A stretch of DNA of 64,000 nt from Ariolimax columbianus (GCA_036924085.1 JAVGWX010000004.1:75271590-75335589), one strand, 5' to 3'; positions 1-11,575 are shown, counted from the first letter of the stretch. Numbers and translations are program-made. Notes: generated from the letters alone by a model not told the origin.

Positions 1-16
1 TTTGTGAACGTGTTCG

Positions 17-660
17 TGTAACAGTTCCCGCCGGAGCAAGGGGAGTTTAGGATGCATGAACATGTTAAAGCCTAAAGCTACCTGAATGCATGTCAAGGTC
101 ACTCACCGTCTCAGCAAAGGAGAACAGAGTTGGGTTAAGGAATGTGGACAGGTAGAAACTGACCACTGGCCTTCCGATTTTGGTAGGGGGAGATTGATTG
201 GCAGACGAAATTGGCAGCGGGGCTTGCTGCGAGAGAATGAGTGACAGGTGTGCAAAGTGTTTCGTTCCAATTGGGACTGAAGCTGGCTATCACCTGAGAT
301 CGATTGGTCAAGCTCTGGCCTTGCTTGAGGATATATAACTCGAGACAAAGTTTAGCTCGACAGGCTGGAGAGAGTGAGGCTGGATAGAGAGAGGCTAGAG
401 AGAGAGAGGCTGTATGGAGGAGAGTGAGAGAGAGAGAGACTGAATGTGGATATTATGTTTAACTCACCGACTTAGGTAGAGGAGCGATTGATAGACTGTT
501 GGAAGAATGTTTAGTTAAGATATGTATTATATTGTGTTTGTAATTTCTCTACTCATTCTATGATATGAGTATGATATAATAAATATGCCACCTGCTGTTT
601 GATATGTCATTTACTGAGTATGGTCATGATGAGGTGGATGAGTGTGAGAATGTTTTTATG
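17..660 (+). mobile_element. LTR-like repeat, copy 1 (solo or truncated)
   Basis: Begins TGTAACAGTTC and shares extended similarity with 47181-48100 (copy 2) and more weakly with 40016-40330 (copy 3). Inside are a TATA-like box (atatataa near 331) and an AATAAA polyadenylation signal at 578-583, in the U3-R-U5 order expected of a retroviral-type LTR. A purine-rich GAGAGA tract lies between the two. The left flank is only 16 bases, so it cannot be told whether this is a solo LTR or the 3' LTR of an element outside the window. The right end is fuzzy and runs into a minus-strand LINE fragment. Open frames here are not gene-like. Confidence 0.6.
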
Positions 661-689
661 CATGGCGTGTAGAAGGGCAGTAATGTCCC

Positions 690-1625
690 ACAGAAGTGTG
701 GTGTTGTGTTGTTTATTGGTATCAGCTTGGATATACTGAGGCCAATGTAGTAGTGCGCAAGTGTGTATTGTTCTGGATGTTTTACAATCCGCTCGACATG
801 GCCTATTCGGAGGGACTGTATTTTGGTCTGTATGTTTTGGAGTGCGATACCTCCGAGTCTCTTGTCTTGTGCCAGTGTGTGTTAGCTTATGCTGTGTATG
901 GTGTTTGCGAAAATGAAACCCCTAATGAGTTTGTTGATATCTTTGATTGTCTGCTGTGGGGGTTCAAACACTGTGGCTGTGTAGATTAATTTGGTGATGA
1001 TGTATGTGTTTCCTATTATGCTACGGCCAAAAATTGTGGCTGTTTTGTATCTGTATCTTTGTACCATGTCTTTTATTTTGGTCGTTAAATTTGTCCATGT
1101 GTCGTGGTGAATGTGGTTGGGGTTAGATAGGAAGGTTATGCCGTACAATTTAATGGAGTCTATTATTTTTAGAACAAAAGGAAAGTCTACTTTGTTTTTC
1201 CACTGGCCTATGCCCATTATAGTGGATTTTTGTATATTTATTTTTGCCCCACTGTCTTTGCCAAATTGTGCAAACGTGTTTAGATTGTTTTCTATTGATG
1301 TGTAGTCTGGGGGAAAGAAGACGGTGTCGTCTGCGTAGGCAAGCAACTTCTTCTCCTTTGCTCCATGTATGTGTGTGCCTTTTATGGAGCTGTCTTGTCT
1401 GATTTTCTCTAATAGGGGCTCTAAGGCAAGGGTATAGAGCAATGGGGAGAGGGAACATCCCTGTCTCACTGATCTCGTTAGCCGAAAGGCACTATTAACC
1501 AGGTGGTTTACCAGTACCTTGCTTTCAGGCTTTACGTACATGATTTTTATCCACTTTCTAAAATGGTCTCCTATGTTGCAACTCTCGAGGACTTTATGGA
1601 GGTACTGATGGGATATCCTATGCGC
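690..1625 (-). pseudogene. L1/Tx1-like LINE ORF2 fragment (RT fingers/palm to C-terminus)
   Basis: A minus-strand frame of about 219 residues (882-1541) carries RT motifs SVRQGCSLSPLLY and YADDTVFF (catalytic YADD box). It is followed by a thumb/connection region typical of L1/Tx1 ORF2. Reading continues in shifted frames upstream to about 1625 and downstream to about 690 (IGHVERIV and HYYIGL motifs, also seen in the 6200-7900 copy), so at least one frameshift breaks it. The endonuclease and 5' RT are missing. The 3' end abuts the LTR-like repeat. No intact protein is expected. Confidence 0.8.
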
Positions 1626-1635
1626 TGCATAAGTA

Positions 1636-1765
1636 ATTAAATTTACGGATCATACTTTTAGGGATCATTTCTAAACGGGAAATTACCGTTATTAAAATAA
1701 TCTAAATTTTTGTTCGTTTTCACGGTTAAGCTTCAGATCATACTTTTAGGGACCCTTTCTAAGTT
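1636..1765. repeat. Short direct repeat around the LINE 5' break
   Basis: The phrase ATCATACTTTTAGGGA followed by TTTCTAA occurs at about 1649 and again at about 1737, roughly 88 bases apart, in AT-rich DNA between two oppositely oriented LINE fragments. No coding potential is seen. Confidence 0.5.
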
Positions 1766-2006
1766 GATCTAAGCTACCACAGTCAATATTTCACGACCAC
1801 AAGAAATTTCACAGGAAAGTGTTTGTGTGATTCATATTTAAAACAGAAACAAGTAAGTGACAACACAAGTTATGTTTTACTGTTCAATCTATTACCACAA
1901 GTATTTTTTGTTGCAACTTTGATTATAAAACGGAAATGGCCACATACGCTGTCATGAAAGTTGCAGCTGATGAGAATGCGGACTTTGGAGGCTTTCTCCA
2001 CTCCCC

Positions 2007-2618
2007 GTGTCCGGGGCCCAGGCCTCACAAACTACCATCCCTCTAGTTGCTAGCATCATGATGGGGCCATGCGGCATAGAGAAGGGTGGGGTAGCCGCCA
2101 TTTATAGGCTGGCAAGCCCAACACAATATTTTGTCACCCTGACCACGACAGCCCACACAAAACACTACGCAAAGCTGCACGAGAGGCATCTCGAATGGTC
2201 CGACCCTAAACTGTCTGTGACAATAGATCACCTAGACAGGCTAAGGGATAAAGCCATGGTGCAATGGCTGCCTCCGACAGCAACTGAACAGTTTAAAAAT
2301 AGGCTGGCAACAGCCATCACTGGAGATCCAGAAGCAGAACAACAAAATACCACCTCACCAAAAAACACCTTCTTTTTAATAAAAGGAAGACCTCTACCTC
2401 ACTATGTGCACATCCACTTGACAAGTGGGACAGTCGTCACCATCATGGTCACAGTACCAGGACGGCGAACTGAATGTCCCCACTGCGGCAGCACGGCACA
2501 CTGGCCAAACAACTGCCCCACCAAACAGGGAGCCTGGCAGCGACCCTCGTCAGTATCAACACAAGAAAAAAAGGCGTCGAAGTCATACAAAATCACACGA
2601 AAAACCACATCAACATAA
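2007..2618 (+). CDS. LINE ORF1-like protein with CCHC zinc knuckle (L1/Tx1 type)
   Basis: An open frame of about 203 codons ending at 2618. Near residue 155 it has a C-X2-C-X4-H-X4-C zinc knuckle (ECPHCGSTAHWPNNCP), followed by a Lys/Ser/Thr-rich tail. Such knuckles bind the element RNA in ORF1/Gag-like proteins of Tx1-type LINEs. It sits about 490 bases upstream of an endonuclease frame on the same strand, matching the ORF1-ORF2 order. The first in-frame ATG is at 2058. Another ATG at 1936 opens a frame that ends near 2046, so a small indel may have cut the N-terminus. Other frames after 2618 contain Gln/His-rich low-complexity sequence. Probably inactive, since its ORF2 is broken. Confidence 0.65.
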   Translation: MSGAQASQTTIPLVASIMMGPCGIEKGGVAAIYRLASPTQYFVTLTTTAHTKHYAKLHERHLEWSDPKLSVTIDHLDRLRDKAMVQWLPPTATEQFKNRLATAITGDPEAEQQNTTSPKNTFFLIKGRPLPHYVHIHLTSGTVVTIMVTVPGRRTECPHCGSTAHWPNNCPTKQGAWQRPSSVSTQEKKASKSYKITRKTTST

Positions 2619-3104
2619 GCAGCAACAACAACAAAAGCACCACCGACAGACCCGGAGGGCTTCATCACGGTGACCAACAAGAGGAGGAGGCACAGGTCTG
2701 GGCCAAGCAGCCCCCAGTCCGAGAGAAACCCTCCACAACCCAAATATACACACAGACCAGAAGATTTCCCAGCCCCCACCATCACCCACACAACAACACA
2801 AAGGAAAGGAGCGTCGCCACAGCTCCAGGGACACTTGTGAGAGCAAGCGGCCAGCCCATTTTAGGACAGACGAAGAAGTGACCACGACCATTTGGGGGAC
2901 CCCTCTAGAACAAAGGGTCTCCCTCCTAGACACACCACCAAAATGGGTGATTGCACTGGACAGCGCCGGTGAGAATTAATCTCACCACTTCACACCAAAA
3001 CAAAACACATCAAACACGCACACGCTCGAGATCATGAACACACATACAAAATAAAAACATTAAAAATTTTTTTTTTAAAAAATAAAACAAAAAATAATTT
3101 GTAA

Positions 3105-5217
3105 ATGGCAGAAATTAAAATACTCATCATCAACATCCGCGGTATGGGCGAGAAGTTGAATAAGCTCATATGCCTCGCAAAAAAATACAAACCAGACTTT
3201 TTAATGGTCCAGGAAACTAACATACATACAGATCAACATGCAGCACACATCACAACACAACTAGGGATGCAACATTCATGCTTCAGTCTCAGTACACAGC
3301 GACTAGGCTCAGGAGTAGCCATTATACAAACATCGAACAGGTGGGAAATAACAAATACAAGCAGGTACAGCAATGGGGACATGGCCATAGTTCAGGTCAG
3401 CAACAACACACACGCACATACAATAGTAAATATCCATGCACCAAGCACTTACAGAGACCAACCACTTTTCTACGAAACCTTAGACGACCTATTGACACGT
3501 TCCTACCAGGGACATAGTATCATCCTGGGTGGAGATTTCAATTGTGTTCTGTCAGACAAAGACGTTTTTGGCAACAACGTCGGAGCGCAGTTACGGAAAC
3601 TCAGAGGAACGGATACAAAACAATTGGAAATATTACAAGACATAATAAGCACGCACAGTTTAGTTGACACATACAGACACAAAAATACCCACATGGGACA
3701 GAAACCACAGACAAAAATAGTGGACACCCTAGGGCGCACGTCTAGATAGAATATATGTGCTCTCAGATCTATACACAACACAAGGGACGAAGAGGTCTCA
3801 CCCTGGGGGCCACTCTTCCCCTTCTCTCTCTTCTCACCTCACTCTGTTTCATTTGACTCTATCCCACAGTCACACCCTTGCACAACTTTACACGCGCCCT
3901 CGTGGTAAAGCCCTTCCATTGCACTTTGGTTGGGCTAGCTTCTGAGGGCGCACAAACCTAGCATAGGTACATACAGATGCACACATGCATCCAAGCACTG
4001 GTTTATGCGTCCTGATATCGCCCAATTGACTACGGTCTGGGGTGGAAAATGGCGCGCCTCCGCCAGTAGAAACTAGTGAGGCAAACATCTAAGCAAAAAA
4101 AAAAAAAAAAACACAACACAAGTCAAACATCTGCCAGAAACACTAAACTTAACAGACCACAAGGCAGTTATGGCTACCATCAATTCAGCAGAAACAAACA
4201 CACCACTTAGACGCTCCACGTATTGGAAGTTCAACAACACACTGCTATAAAATAAAGGCTACGTTAACCACATTACACACCTCATCCTAACATACGTTGA
4301 TGACACACAAACAGAAAACATACAACGTTGGGAAATACTTAAAAACACAATTCAAGAGAGAACAAGGATTCTTGCAAGCAAAATACATAGAGATAAGATG
4401 AGACAGGAACAAATAATAGAGGAAGCCATCCATCTAACGAAACAAATAGACAAATACTCACCACGTATATAATACAAACACATTACAAGACGAACTAGAA
4501 GAATGTCAACACTACAGGTTTCAATGAGCTTTCATGAGAACAAAACTAAACACGATAACACAAGAAATACCAAGTAAACAATACCTAACAATAGAACAGA
4601 ATGTACAGAGGAGCAGATAGATATGAGTAATAGTAGACCTAGAGGGCAACACACACACATACACACCAGATATAGCGCGAGCTTTCGAGACATACCACAA
4701 AGAACTTTACACAAGCGAAGACACAGGAAAACAGACCCAAGACGTTTTCACAAAATATGCAAGAAAACTCAACAGCGAGGAGAAACTGACATTACACTCA
4801 CAGACATAAAGGCAAGTCACCAGGACTCGATGGGCTCGCATCAGAATTCTACCAACACTTCTTCCCCATTATAGGACCACTCCTACTCAAAGTATATCAA
4901 GAAACTTTTAAAAAGAACGAGCTTCCTCCCAGCCAAAATCTGTCCTACATTACACTAATACCAAAGGATAACGCAGACAAAACACAACTTAAAAATCACA
5001 GACCCATATCACTTCTAAACGTAGACTACAAAATCTTAACTAAAACTCTAACAAATAAACTCAAACCATTTATGCCATCACTCTACGAGGACCAACAGAG
5101 CAGTGTACAAGGCAGAAATATACACCAACATACACATTTTATCAGAGACATTATCAACCTCACACACGAGAAAAACATGAAATCATCAATCCTTTCCCTG
5201 GATCAAGAAAAAGCTTT
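3105..5217 (+). pseudogene. L1/Tx1-like LINE ORF2, broken (AP endonuclease + partial RT)
   Basis: Starts at an ATG (3105). The first 214 residues are an APE-type endonuclease: N-terminal INIRGMGEKLNKL, the catalytic-glutamate motif MVQETNIH, and GGDFNCVL. A frameshift near 3738 ends the frame. Reading resumes one frame over, is interrupted at 3785-4110 by a short retroposon, and resumes with the LTDHKAVMATI segment (the endonuclease SDH-like motif region). From about 4820, RT motifs follow: GLDGLASEFYQ, RPISLLNVDYKILT and SSVQGRNI, reaching LDQEKAL just before the catalytic core. The copy stops abruptly at 5217, where a minus-strand RTE-like fragment begins. It pairs with the CCHC ORF1 upstream. 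Confidence 0.8.
3785..4110 (+). mobile_element. Short poly(A)-tailed retroposon A, copy 1
   Basis: A ~310-base body plus an A17 tail is flanked by a perfect 12-bp duplication ACACAACACAAG (3773-3784 and 4111-4122), the signature of L1-type retroposition. A near-identical copy lies in inverse orientation at 6857-7174 with a different duplication. The body has no long frame on its sense strand. I see no clear Pol III A and B boxes, so it may be a SINE of unknown head type or a repeatedly copied small transcript. It interrupts the endonuclease region of a Tx1-like ORF2. Confidence 0.85.
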
Positions 5218-5226
5218 GAATATTTG

Positions 5227-5540
5227 TTATGTGTAGATATTAAAAATACAACGAGATAATACACATCCCTGTCTCACTCCGCTTTTTACATCTATACTTA
5301 GAGAGCATAACTTTCCTGATTTTACTGTAGCAGTTTGTTCCCAGTGTAGATTTCTATCTAGACATATTTTTTGGAGACATTTAATTAATTGTTCATGTTT
5401 GACTCTGTCAAAAGCCTTCTGGTAGTCTATAAAGCAAATGTAAATATCATTGTGTATTTCTAGATATTTTTCTGTCAAAATTTCGCAAACAGAAAATCCT
5501 TCCCTTGTGCCATTAAACTTTCGAAAACAAAAGATTTCAA
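5227..5540 (-). pseudogene. RTE-like LINE RT fragment
   Basis: The minus-strand frame has IDYQKAFDRVKHEQL (RT catalytic motif region with the first Asp) and SGVRQGCVLS (motif B), diagnostic of a non-LTR RT and closest in style to RTE-like elements. The YADD box is absent because the copy ends at 5227. Upstream codons continue to about 5540. It abuts a plus-strand Tx1-like fragment, head against broken end. Confidence 0.7.
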
Positions 5541-6190
5541 AATACTTTTATTTATCTTTTGTGAAAATACAAATTTGAATACATTTTTACATTTGGTTTA
5601 ATTTTTACTTTTTAATTCAATTTAATAATGCAAGTTGAACAGAAAGCATAAGAAAGGAGAGGAAGAAAAAGATTGAGAGAGAAAGAGACAAATATTTAAT
5701 CAAAGTTTTAATCTGACAGAAAGAAAAAATAAAGTGGAGCAAATTAAAAACAAAAAACTTCATGTAAAAACCATATCTCTAATTTATGAAACACTAAAAA
5801 ATTAAAAGAAAAATTAAAACGGCAAAATAAAGCTGTTCACAATATTTAAAATACAGTTTTAGAGTTTTAAGAAAAAGGGAAAGAAAACATAAAGGACAAA
5901 GGTTAAAATTACAATATTCAATTACTTGTTCAAATACATGTGTCTTATATTCTGTGTTTTTGTGTGTATATGTAATTGAAAAGTTGTGTAGTGTATATTC
6001 TCTGTTCATAAAGTGCATGTCCAAATTAAATGTTTAAATTCTTCTAAATGTGTTAATAATCTGTTTTGGGTGTTTCTGTCTATTTTGTGGATAGTGTTTA
6101 GCATAATTGTTATATACACATATACTTTCATTTGTATGTGCTTGTTTATTGTCTATCTAAATGTTTTTGAAGTTGGGATATGGTTATAAA
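5541..6190. other. AT-rich stretch without recognised gene
   Basis: Strongly AT-rich with many A runs. Short open frames here have no recognisable motif. It probably includes the decayed 3' end of the minus-strand Tx1-like copy whose coding similarity becomes visible beyond about 6200. Confidence 0.4.
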
Positions 6191-6199
6191 CTGACAAAA

Positions 6200-7900
6200 T
6201 ATGTGCTCTTCTGTCTCTTGAATATTTTGTCTGCAGAGCTTTAACTTTGGTGTTCTGTATGATATTTTGCTTTAAAGTGATGTTAAATTAAATAAAAGTC
6301 GGTATGTTACTTCTCTAGTCTTGGGCGATATTTTTAGTGTGTGTAGATTACTGAATATGCTTGTGTAATCTGTAATAAAATAGTTGTATCCTCTTTTCAT
6401 TCAATTTTTAGGTGGTGGTTCTTGAGATTGCACTAACTGTTTATATATAATTTTGGTCTCCTGTTTAAGTAGGTGTTCATTACCTTGTATATGCTTAATG
6501 CATTGTTCCAAAAAGATGTGGCATATTGTTATTTAATTTACACCATTTACTAAGTCTGAGTCCTACGTAGTAGAATGCTAATGGGTACTCGTTTTGGTTT
6601 GTAACTATTTCACTTATAAATTTAATTCTTAGGGCTTTGATTTTTGTTTCGCCATGTTGTAAATAAATTCCGCCTCTCTTTTTTATCTTGTATTAATGTT
6701 ATAGTTTTGATACTATACATGGTATTTTTAAATATGAAGCGTAATGAGCTTGTTAAATTTATATTTATCTAATCTATCCTTAATTGTTCCGCTTTTTTTT
6801 GCCACAGATTTCACTCTATTTTGAACCTCTGTTTTCGTCTGAAGGGTTTGCTGAATTTTTTTTTTCTGCTTAGATGTTTGCCTCACTAGTTTCTACTGGC
6901 GGAGGCGCGCCATTTTCCACCCCAGACCGTAGTCCATTGGGCGATATCAGGACGCATAAACCAGTGCTTGGATGCATGTGTGCATCTGTATGTACCTATG
7001 CTAGGTTTGTGCGCCCACAGAAGCTAGCCCAACCAAAGTGCAATGGAAGGGCTTTACCACGAGGGCGCGTGTGAAAGTTGTGCAATGGTGTGACTGTGGG
7101 ATAGAGTCAAATGAAACAGAATGAGGTGAGAAGAGAGAGAAGGGGAAGAGTCGCCCCCAGGGTGAGCCTCCTTGGGGTTTGCTGAATAACCTATGCCGTA
7201 AATTTTTAATTTATTTACCTGTATTAACTGAAAGAGGAAATCAGTTTTAGACTTCCCCTTATCTATTCCCATCATTTTTTATTTTAAGATATTTAATTTA
7301 GTACCACTTTGTTTGCCAAAGGTTGTGAAAGTATTGAGAATCTTTTGTATAGATGTTTGGGATGATGGAAAAAATAGTGTCTTCTGCATAGGTTATTAGT
7401 CTTTTTTCTCCTGTCCCTGATATATTTAGCTCCCTTAATGGTTTTATCTTGCCTAATTGTTTTTCTAAGATTGGTTCTAATACTAAAACGTATAACAGTG
7501 GACAACCTTGTCTCACTGATCTAGTTAAGTGTATGCTTTCTGTAAGTGTATGGTTTACTAGTAATTTGCTCTCTGGTTTATTGTATACAATTTAAACACA
7601 GTTAGTAAAGTATTCTCTCGTTAGTTCTCTGTAATGTTTTGTGAAGTTATTCGCGTGAAACCCTATCAAATGCTTTTTCTTGATCTATAGATAGTACTGC
7701 TGTCTGTATATTTTTATCATGTGCATATTGGATGATGTCTCTCAAGAAATGTTTATTAGTGTTTATATTGTGTACGCTGCATTGTTGGTCTTCGTGTATT
7801 AGGTGTTTCATGAATGGTTTGAGTTTTAGTGTTAGAGCTTTCGTTAATATCTTTTAGTCTGTGTTTAGGAGAGAGATTAGTCTTTCATGTTTTTGTTTTA
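6200..7900 (-). pseudogene. L1/Tx1-like LINE ORF2 fragment with a nested retroposon
   Basis: Read on the minus strand from 7900, decayed RT motifs appear in order. A DQEKAF catalytic segment lies near 7680, RQGCPLLYVLVLEPI near 7500 and YAEDTIF (altered YADD) near 7390. A thumb region resembling that of the 690-1625 copy follows. After the retroposon at 6857-7174, C-terminal motifs LRINFISEIV-like and FYYVGLRLSKW appear near 6500-6600. Many stops and frameshifts make it a pseudogene. The codons are far more AT-rich than in the plus-strand copy at 3105-5217, suggesting an older insertion. Confidence 0.7.
6857..7174 (-). mobile_element. Short poly(A)-tailed retroposon A, copy 2
   Basis: Reverse-oriented near-identical copy of 3785-4110, with the poly(A) tail as a T tract near 6857. 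It is flanked by a 13-bp duplication GGGTTTGCTGAAT (6844-6856 and 7175-7187). Both copies happen to sit inside Tx1-like ORF2 sequence, in different domains. The high identity implies recent activity. Confidence 0.85.
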
Positions 7901-7914
7901 ACGATATTCATCAT

Positions 7915-8378
7915 GTAGCATGTCCTTATAGAACGTCGCTCCCCTCACAGTCTATCTGAAAGAAACTCGTTCCCTTACCAAAACTCCAACCTCCGCCAGT
8001 CATATTCAGTTATTCCTGGATATCTTGGTGCCGTCATCTTCTTGGTCTACCCCTTCCTCGTTTACCTGGCACCATACTTTCCATCACTGTTCTCTCAAGA
8101 CCGTTGTCTCTTGATGTGACCAAAGTATTTGCATTTTCTAGCCAAAATGAAATGGATAAACCAGTTCTCCTCTATGCTCAACTCCTGCCGAATGTCTACA
8201 TTTGTCTTTTTCTCTGTCCAGGGTATTTCTGAGGATTTTTCTGTAACATTTTGACTCGAAGTATTCGATTCTTTGTCTGGATGTTTTGGTAATCGTCCAT
8301 GATTTTCGAGTTTCTTTCAGACAGACTGTGATGGGAGCGACGTTCTACAAAGGACATGCTACATGATGATGATGATCT
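7915..8378. mobile_element. RTE-like 3' ends arranged as outward-facing inverted termini
   Basis: 7915-8310 is the last ~400 bases of an RTE-like LINE on the minus strand, ending in the hallmark GGACATGCTACATGATG. 8318-8378 is the last ~60 bases of the same family on the plus strand, ending in the same hallmark plus (ATG)n. The two 3' termini face outwards, giving ~60-bp inverted ends around a 464-bp unit. The coding part of the minus copy matches the C-terminal GHIKRHNGLERTV region seen cleanly at 58613-58849. Confidence 0.7.
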
Positions 8379-8379
8379 T

Positions 8380-9746
8380 AGGATGATGGGTCCTTCAATA
8401 TCATATGTTGATGGTTTGTCTCCGCGACTTTCCTCAAAAAGGTCCCTTGTATATTCCGCCCATCTGTTTGATATGTCATTTTCATCCATCAAAATGGCAA
8501 TTATCTCGGATGCATCCCCCACTCTGGGTTACCTGTGTCTTGTTTGTTGTTTTCTTTATTTCTATATGCATTTCTCTGGTATTGCGTTTTAGTCCCATGT
8601 CTTCTATTGCCTTGCATTTTTCTTCCAACCAGTTTTTTGGCCAGCCTGCACATCGTACGTACCACTTTGTGTAGTGATGAATATGCAGGAGTGTTTTTAG
8701 CCTTCTTTCTATCTGCCATATTAGTTAAGATGTCATCTTGTCATCCATTCTTGAGTTTTCCTAAGTTCTTTATCTGGTAATGATTTATTTGCTTCTTGGA
8801 TACTGGTTTGTATACGTTCCCATTTAATTCTCCTCTCTGTGTTTCCTTTCTTGTCGTCTGATTTTAAGTTTTCATACACCTTCTATACTGCTACCTGGTA
8901 CTTTTGCCGTATATGTGGTTGTTTTAGCGTTGACCTGTCTTTATTAAGTGTCTGTCCCTCTACACTTTTTGATTTTGAATTGCATATGCACTTTCATACA
9001 AACTGGATTGTGATCTGAATTGATGTCTGCTCCTGGGTATGTCTTTGTGTTTTTGACAATATTTCTGAATCTGTGTCTGTAATAAAATCAATTTGATTTC
9101 TTGTCCCATCACCTGTGATTTCCATGTATATAATTTTCTAATATGATGTTTAAAAAAATGCTACAAATACCAAGTTTGTGTTCCTCGCAGAATTGTATCA
9201 GTCTTTCTCCTCTCATTCTTTGTCCCAATTCCCTATCCCCCTATCGCCCCCCCCCAGATGTTTTTATATTCCCCTTTTCCTAGCTAAGCATTCTTGTCAC
9301 CCATAATAATTAGTATATCTGTTGAAGCCACTGTGTTAAGTAACTGCTTCACGTCTTCATAATATACATCTTCGATGTAATCTAAGGTTGGTGCACACGT
9401 TTGTAAAATTGACATATTAAATGGTCTGTCTCTGATCTTCAGCACCATCATTGGATCGTTGTGTGTCCAGTATGCATTTTTCTAACTCTTTCTTTAATAA
9501 TAGACCAACGCCTCTTGCATGCTGCTGTTCGCCTCCTAAACGTATGAAAATGTATTTATCTTTCTGTGTGTACCCAGGGTCTTTCCATCTTGTTTCTGCC
9601 ACACCCAATATATCTATATCCATAGCCCCTGTCTCTGTTATCAGGTTGTCCAGTTTTCCGGCTTGGTGAAGTGTACGGACATTTCCCGTTCCTATTTTTA
9701 GTCCACTCTTACGGGTATTCAGATTTTCTGAGACCTGTGCTTCCAT
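8380..9746 (-). pseudogene. RTE-like LINE 5' half (AP endonuclease and linker)
   Basis: The minus-strand frame starting near 9746 has GTGNVRTLHQAGKLDNLI and DILGVAETRW, the N-terminal endonuclease signature of RTE-like elements, with the catalytic Glu in AETRW. After about 110 codons frames shift, but linker-type sequence continues (AKKLVGRKMQGN and later AEYTRDLFEES), stopping at about 8380 before the RT core. The RT is absent and the adjacent 7915-8378 unit supplies only 3' ends. The copy is an inactive, internally deleted element. Confidence 0.75.
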
Positions 9747-10245
9747 TGTTAACTATGGGTTATAGATGGTGAGGTCTCTAGCTCTTCCACGGTGGCCGGC
9801 CGCCTTCCACTAAAGTGTCCTGGATGTACCCCACGGTGGCCGGCTGCCTTCCACTAACGTGTTCTGGATGCGCCCCGTGTGTGCCACACACTTTGCTGTA
9901 TCACCCCTTGAGCTGTTGACCTTAATAGGTTCTTCCGCCTCTCATGCTGTTTCCGACTTTGCATTCAGGGTTGGACATTCCCTCTAGTAGAACAAGGTAA
10001 TCATATGTGTAGCTTCATAAAAGCACTTTCCATTCCACAGAAATGGTAGATCTAGTGGCCAATAATAATGAGGAAGTTCTTCCACGATAATGTGTTTTTC
10101 GAGAAACACGTCACGAGAATACGTCTTGACAAGAGTTCACCAAATCTAAGGGAAATATCATATGAATACAAACTTCCCTGGAGCGAATTCCATTAAAACA
10201 CTTCAAGAAATAGTGTAATGGTATATGTACCAGGATCACAATTCT
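9747..10245 (-). other. Probable RTE-like 5' untranslated region and flank
   Basis: Lies just upstream, in minus orientation, of the RTE-like endonuclease start. It holds a ~50-bp imperfect duplication starting CCACGGTGGCCGGC at about 9788 and 9831, GC-rich compared with the surroundings. No frame with recognisable motifs. Confidence 0.4.
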
Positions 10246-10309
10246 TCAATCTTGCATACTTCGCACTTTTGTAAAAACCTGATTAACAAAATTGCTGTTA
10301 CTCAATGAC

Positions 10310-10502
10310 TGTGCCTCGTGTGTGTGCCTCGTGCGTGTGCGTGTGAGTGTGTGTGTGTGTGGTGTGTCTGTGTGTGTGCGTGTGTATATATATATATAAA
10401 TAAATATAACACACCACACACAAAAACACATACACCACACACACGCACGCACGCACACACACACACACGCACGCACGTGCGCGCGCATATATGTATATAT
10501 CA
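10310..10502. repeat. (GT)n-(TA)n-(CA)n inverted microsatellite
   Basis: GT/GC repeats run into a TATATATA core and then CA/CG repeats, so the halves are roughly complementary and the tract could extrude a hairpin or adopt Z-DNA. The frames predicted across it are low-complexity artefacts. Confidence 0.85.
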
Positions 10503-10602
10503 ATAATAATCCGTCCATCGTTGTCGATGAAGACCACCAACATCATCACATGTCATAATGCAACCTTGAGTATGTGTGTGCGCTCGGGACTGTTCAAGCC
10601 AA

Positions 10603-11575
10603 TTAGATCCTGGAAACGTCTATGGCAGGAATGGCAAACGTAGTCTCTCCTTTTTTCTCTTTTCTTGACTTCCTGATTGCACGTCTAACCTGAGCTGCCT
10701 GGATACGGAGACCCTCACTGAATTCAACGCCGTCTGTGACAGTGCTCTTCCAGGTTAAGCGATTTTGAGCCAGGATCTCCCAGGTGTTAATGTCTATTTG
10801 ACAGCATTTAAGGGACTCCTTCAGACTGTCCTTGAAACGTTTTCTTGGACGCACCTGTGATCGTTCCCCTTCACTCAGTTCGCTTTACAGGAGTCACTTT
10901 GGAAGCCTTTCATTTTACATTCGGGCAAGGTGACGAGCCATCTCAATTGAGATTTTTGAAAAAGTGCATGAATACTTTTCATGTTGGCTCTGGACAATAC
11001 TTCAGTATCTGTGATATGGTTCTGCCAGCGTATATATAGTATGCACCTCGGACAGTTTATGTGAAAATGATTTAGTTTCCTTGCGTCCCCAGCGTAGACA
11101 GTCCAGCTCTTACACGCGTAGACCAGGGTGGGACAATGGCGGTAAGGTAACCTTCAGCTTAATCATTATGCTGATTCCTCGACGTTCCCAGACTGTTGTA
11201 CGCATTTGAATAAAAGCTGTGCTGGCCTTTGTTATTCTATTAGCCAGCTATCAGCAATAGCCACTGATCTCGACATGGTGGTTTCGAGGGACACATTTTT
11301 CAATTGCTTGTAATTTCTGTTCCCTTACTGTAACTACTGACTGTTTATACGATGTGCCTGGTGCCGGTTGATATATGACCTCGGTTTCCTTTGTGCTAAT
11401 TGTCAATCCAAAGTTGTCACATGCAGCAGAGAACCGGTCCATCCCCTCTTGCATATTCCGTTCTGAGCTATTGTTCAGAGCACAGTGATCCGCAAACAAG
11501 AGTTCGCGTATTGTGTCGGGCATCACATTTGTCTTCGCCTTCAGTCTGCGGAGATTGAATAGACCACTATCCACC
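10603..11575 (-). pseudogene. LINE RT 3' half and C-terminus (family Q)
   Basis: Minus strand: GLFNLRRLKAKT, then RELLFADHCAL (the YADD/FADD box with the second Asp changed to His), then FGLTISTKETEV (motif D). After a decayed stretch the C-terminus is clear at 10603-10854: KRFKDSLKESLKCCQID and NTWEILAQNRLTWK. The same family recurs at 38155-39370, 51010-51450 and 61830-62240, referred to here as family Q. Several frameshifts and stops make it inactive. The clade is uncertain. Confidence 0.75.

Noticed and set aside
2402..2933. Minus-strand Val/Leu/Cys-rich ORFs opposite the CCHC ORF1
   Set aside because: Antisense to ORF1 and its His/Gln-rich tail; composition artefacts.
6874..7074. Conserved 66-codon ORF also found at 3888-4088
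   Set aside because: It is antisense to retroposon A and identical only because the two copies are young; no evidence of selection.
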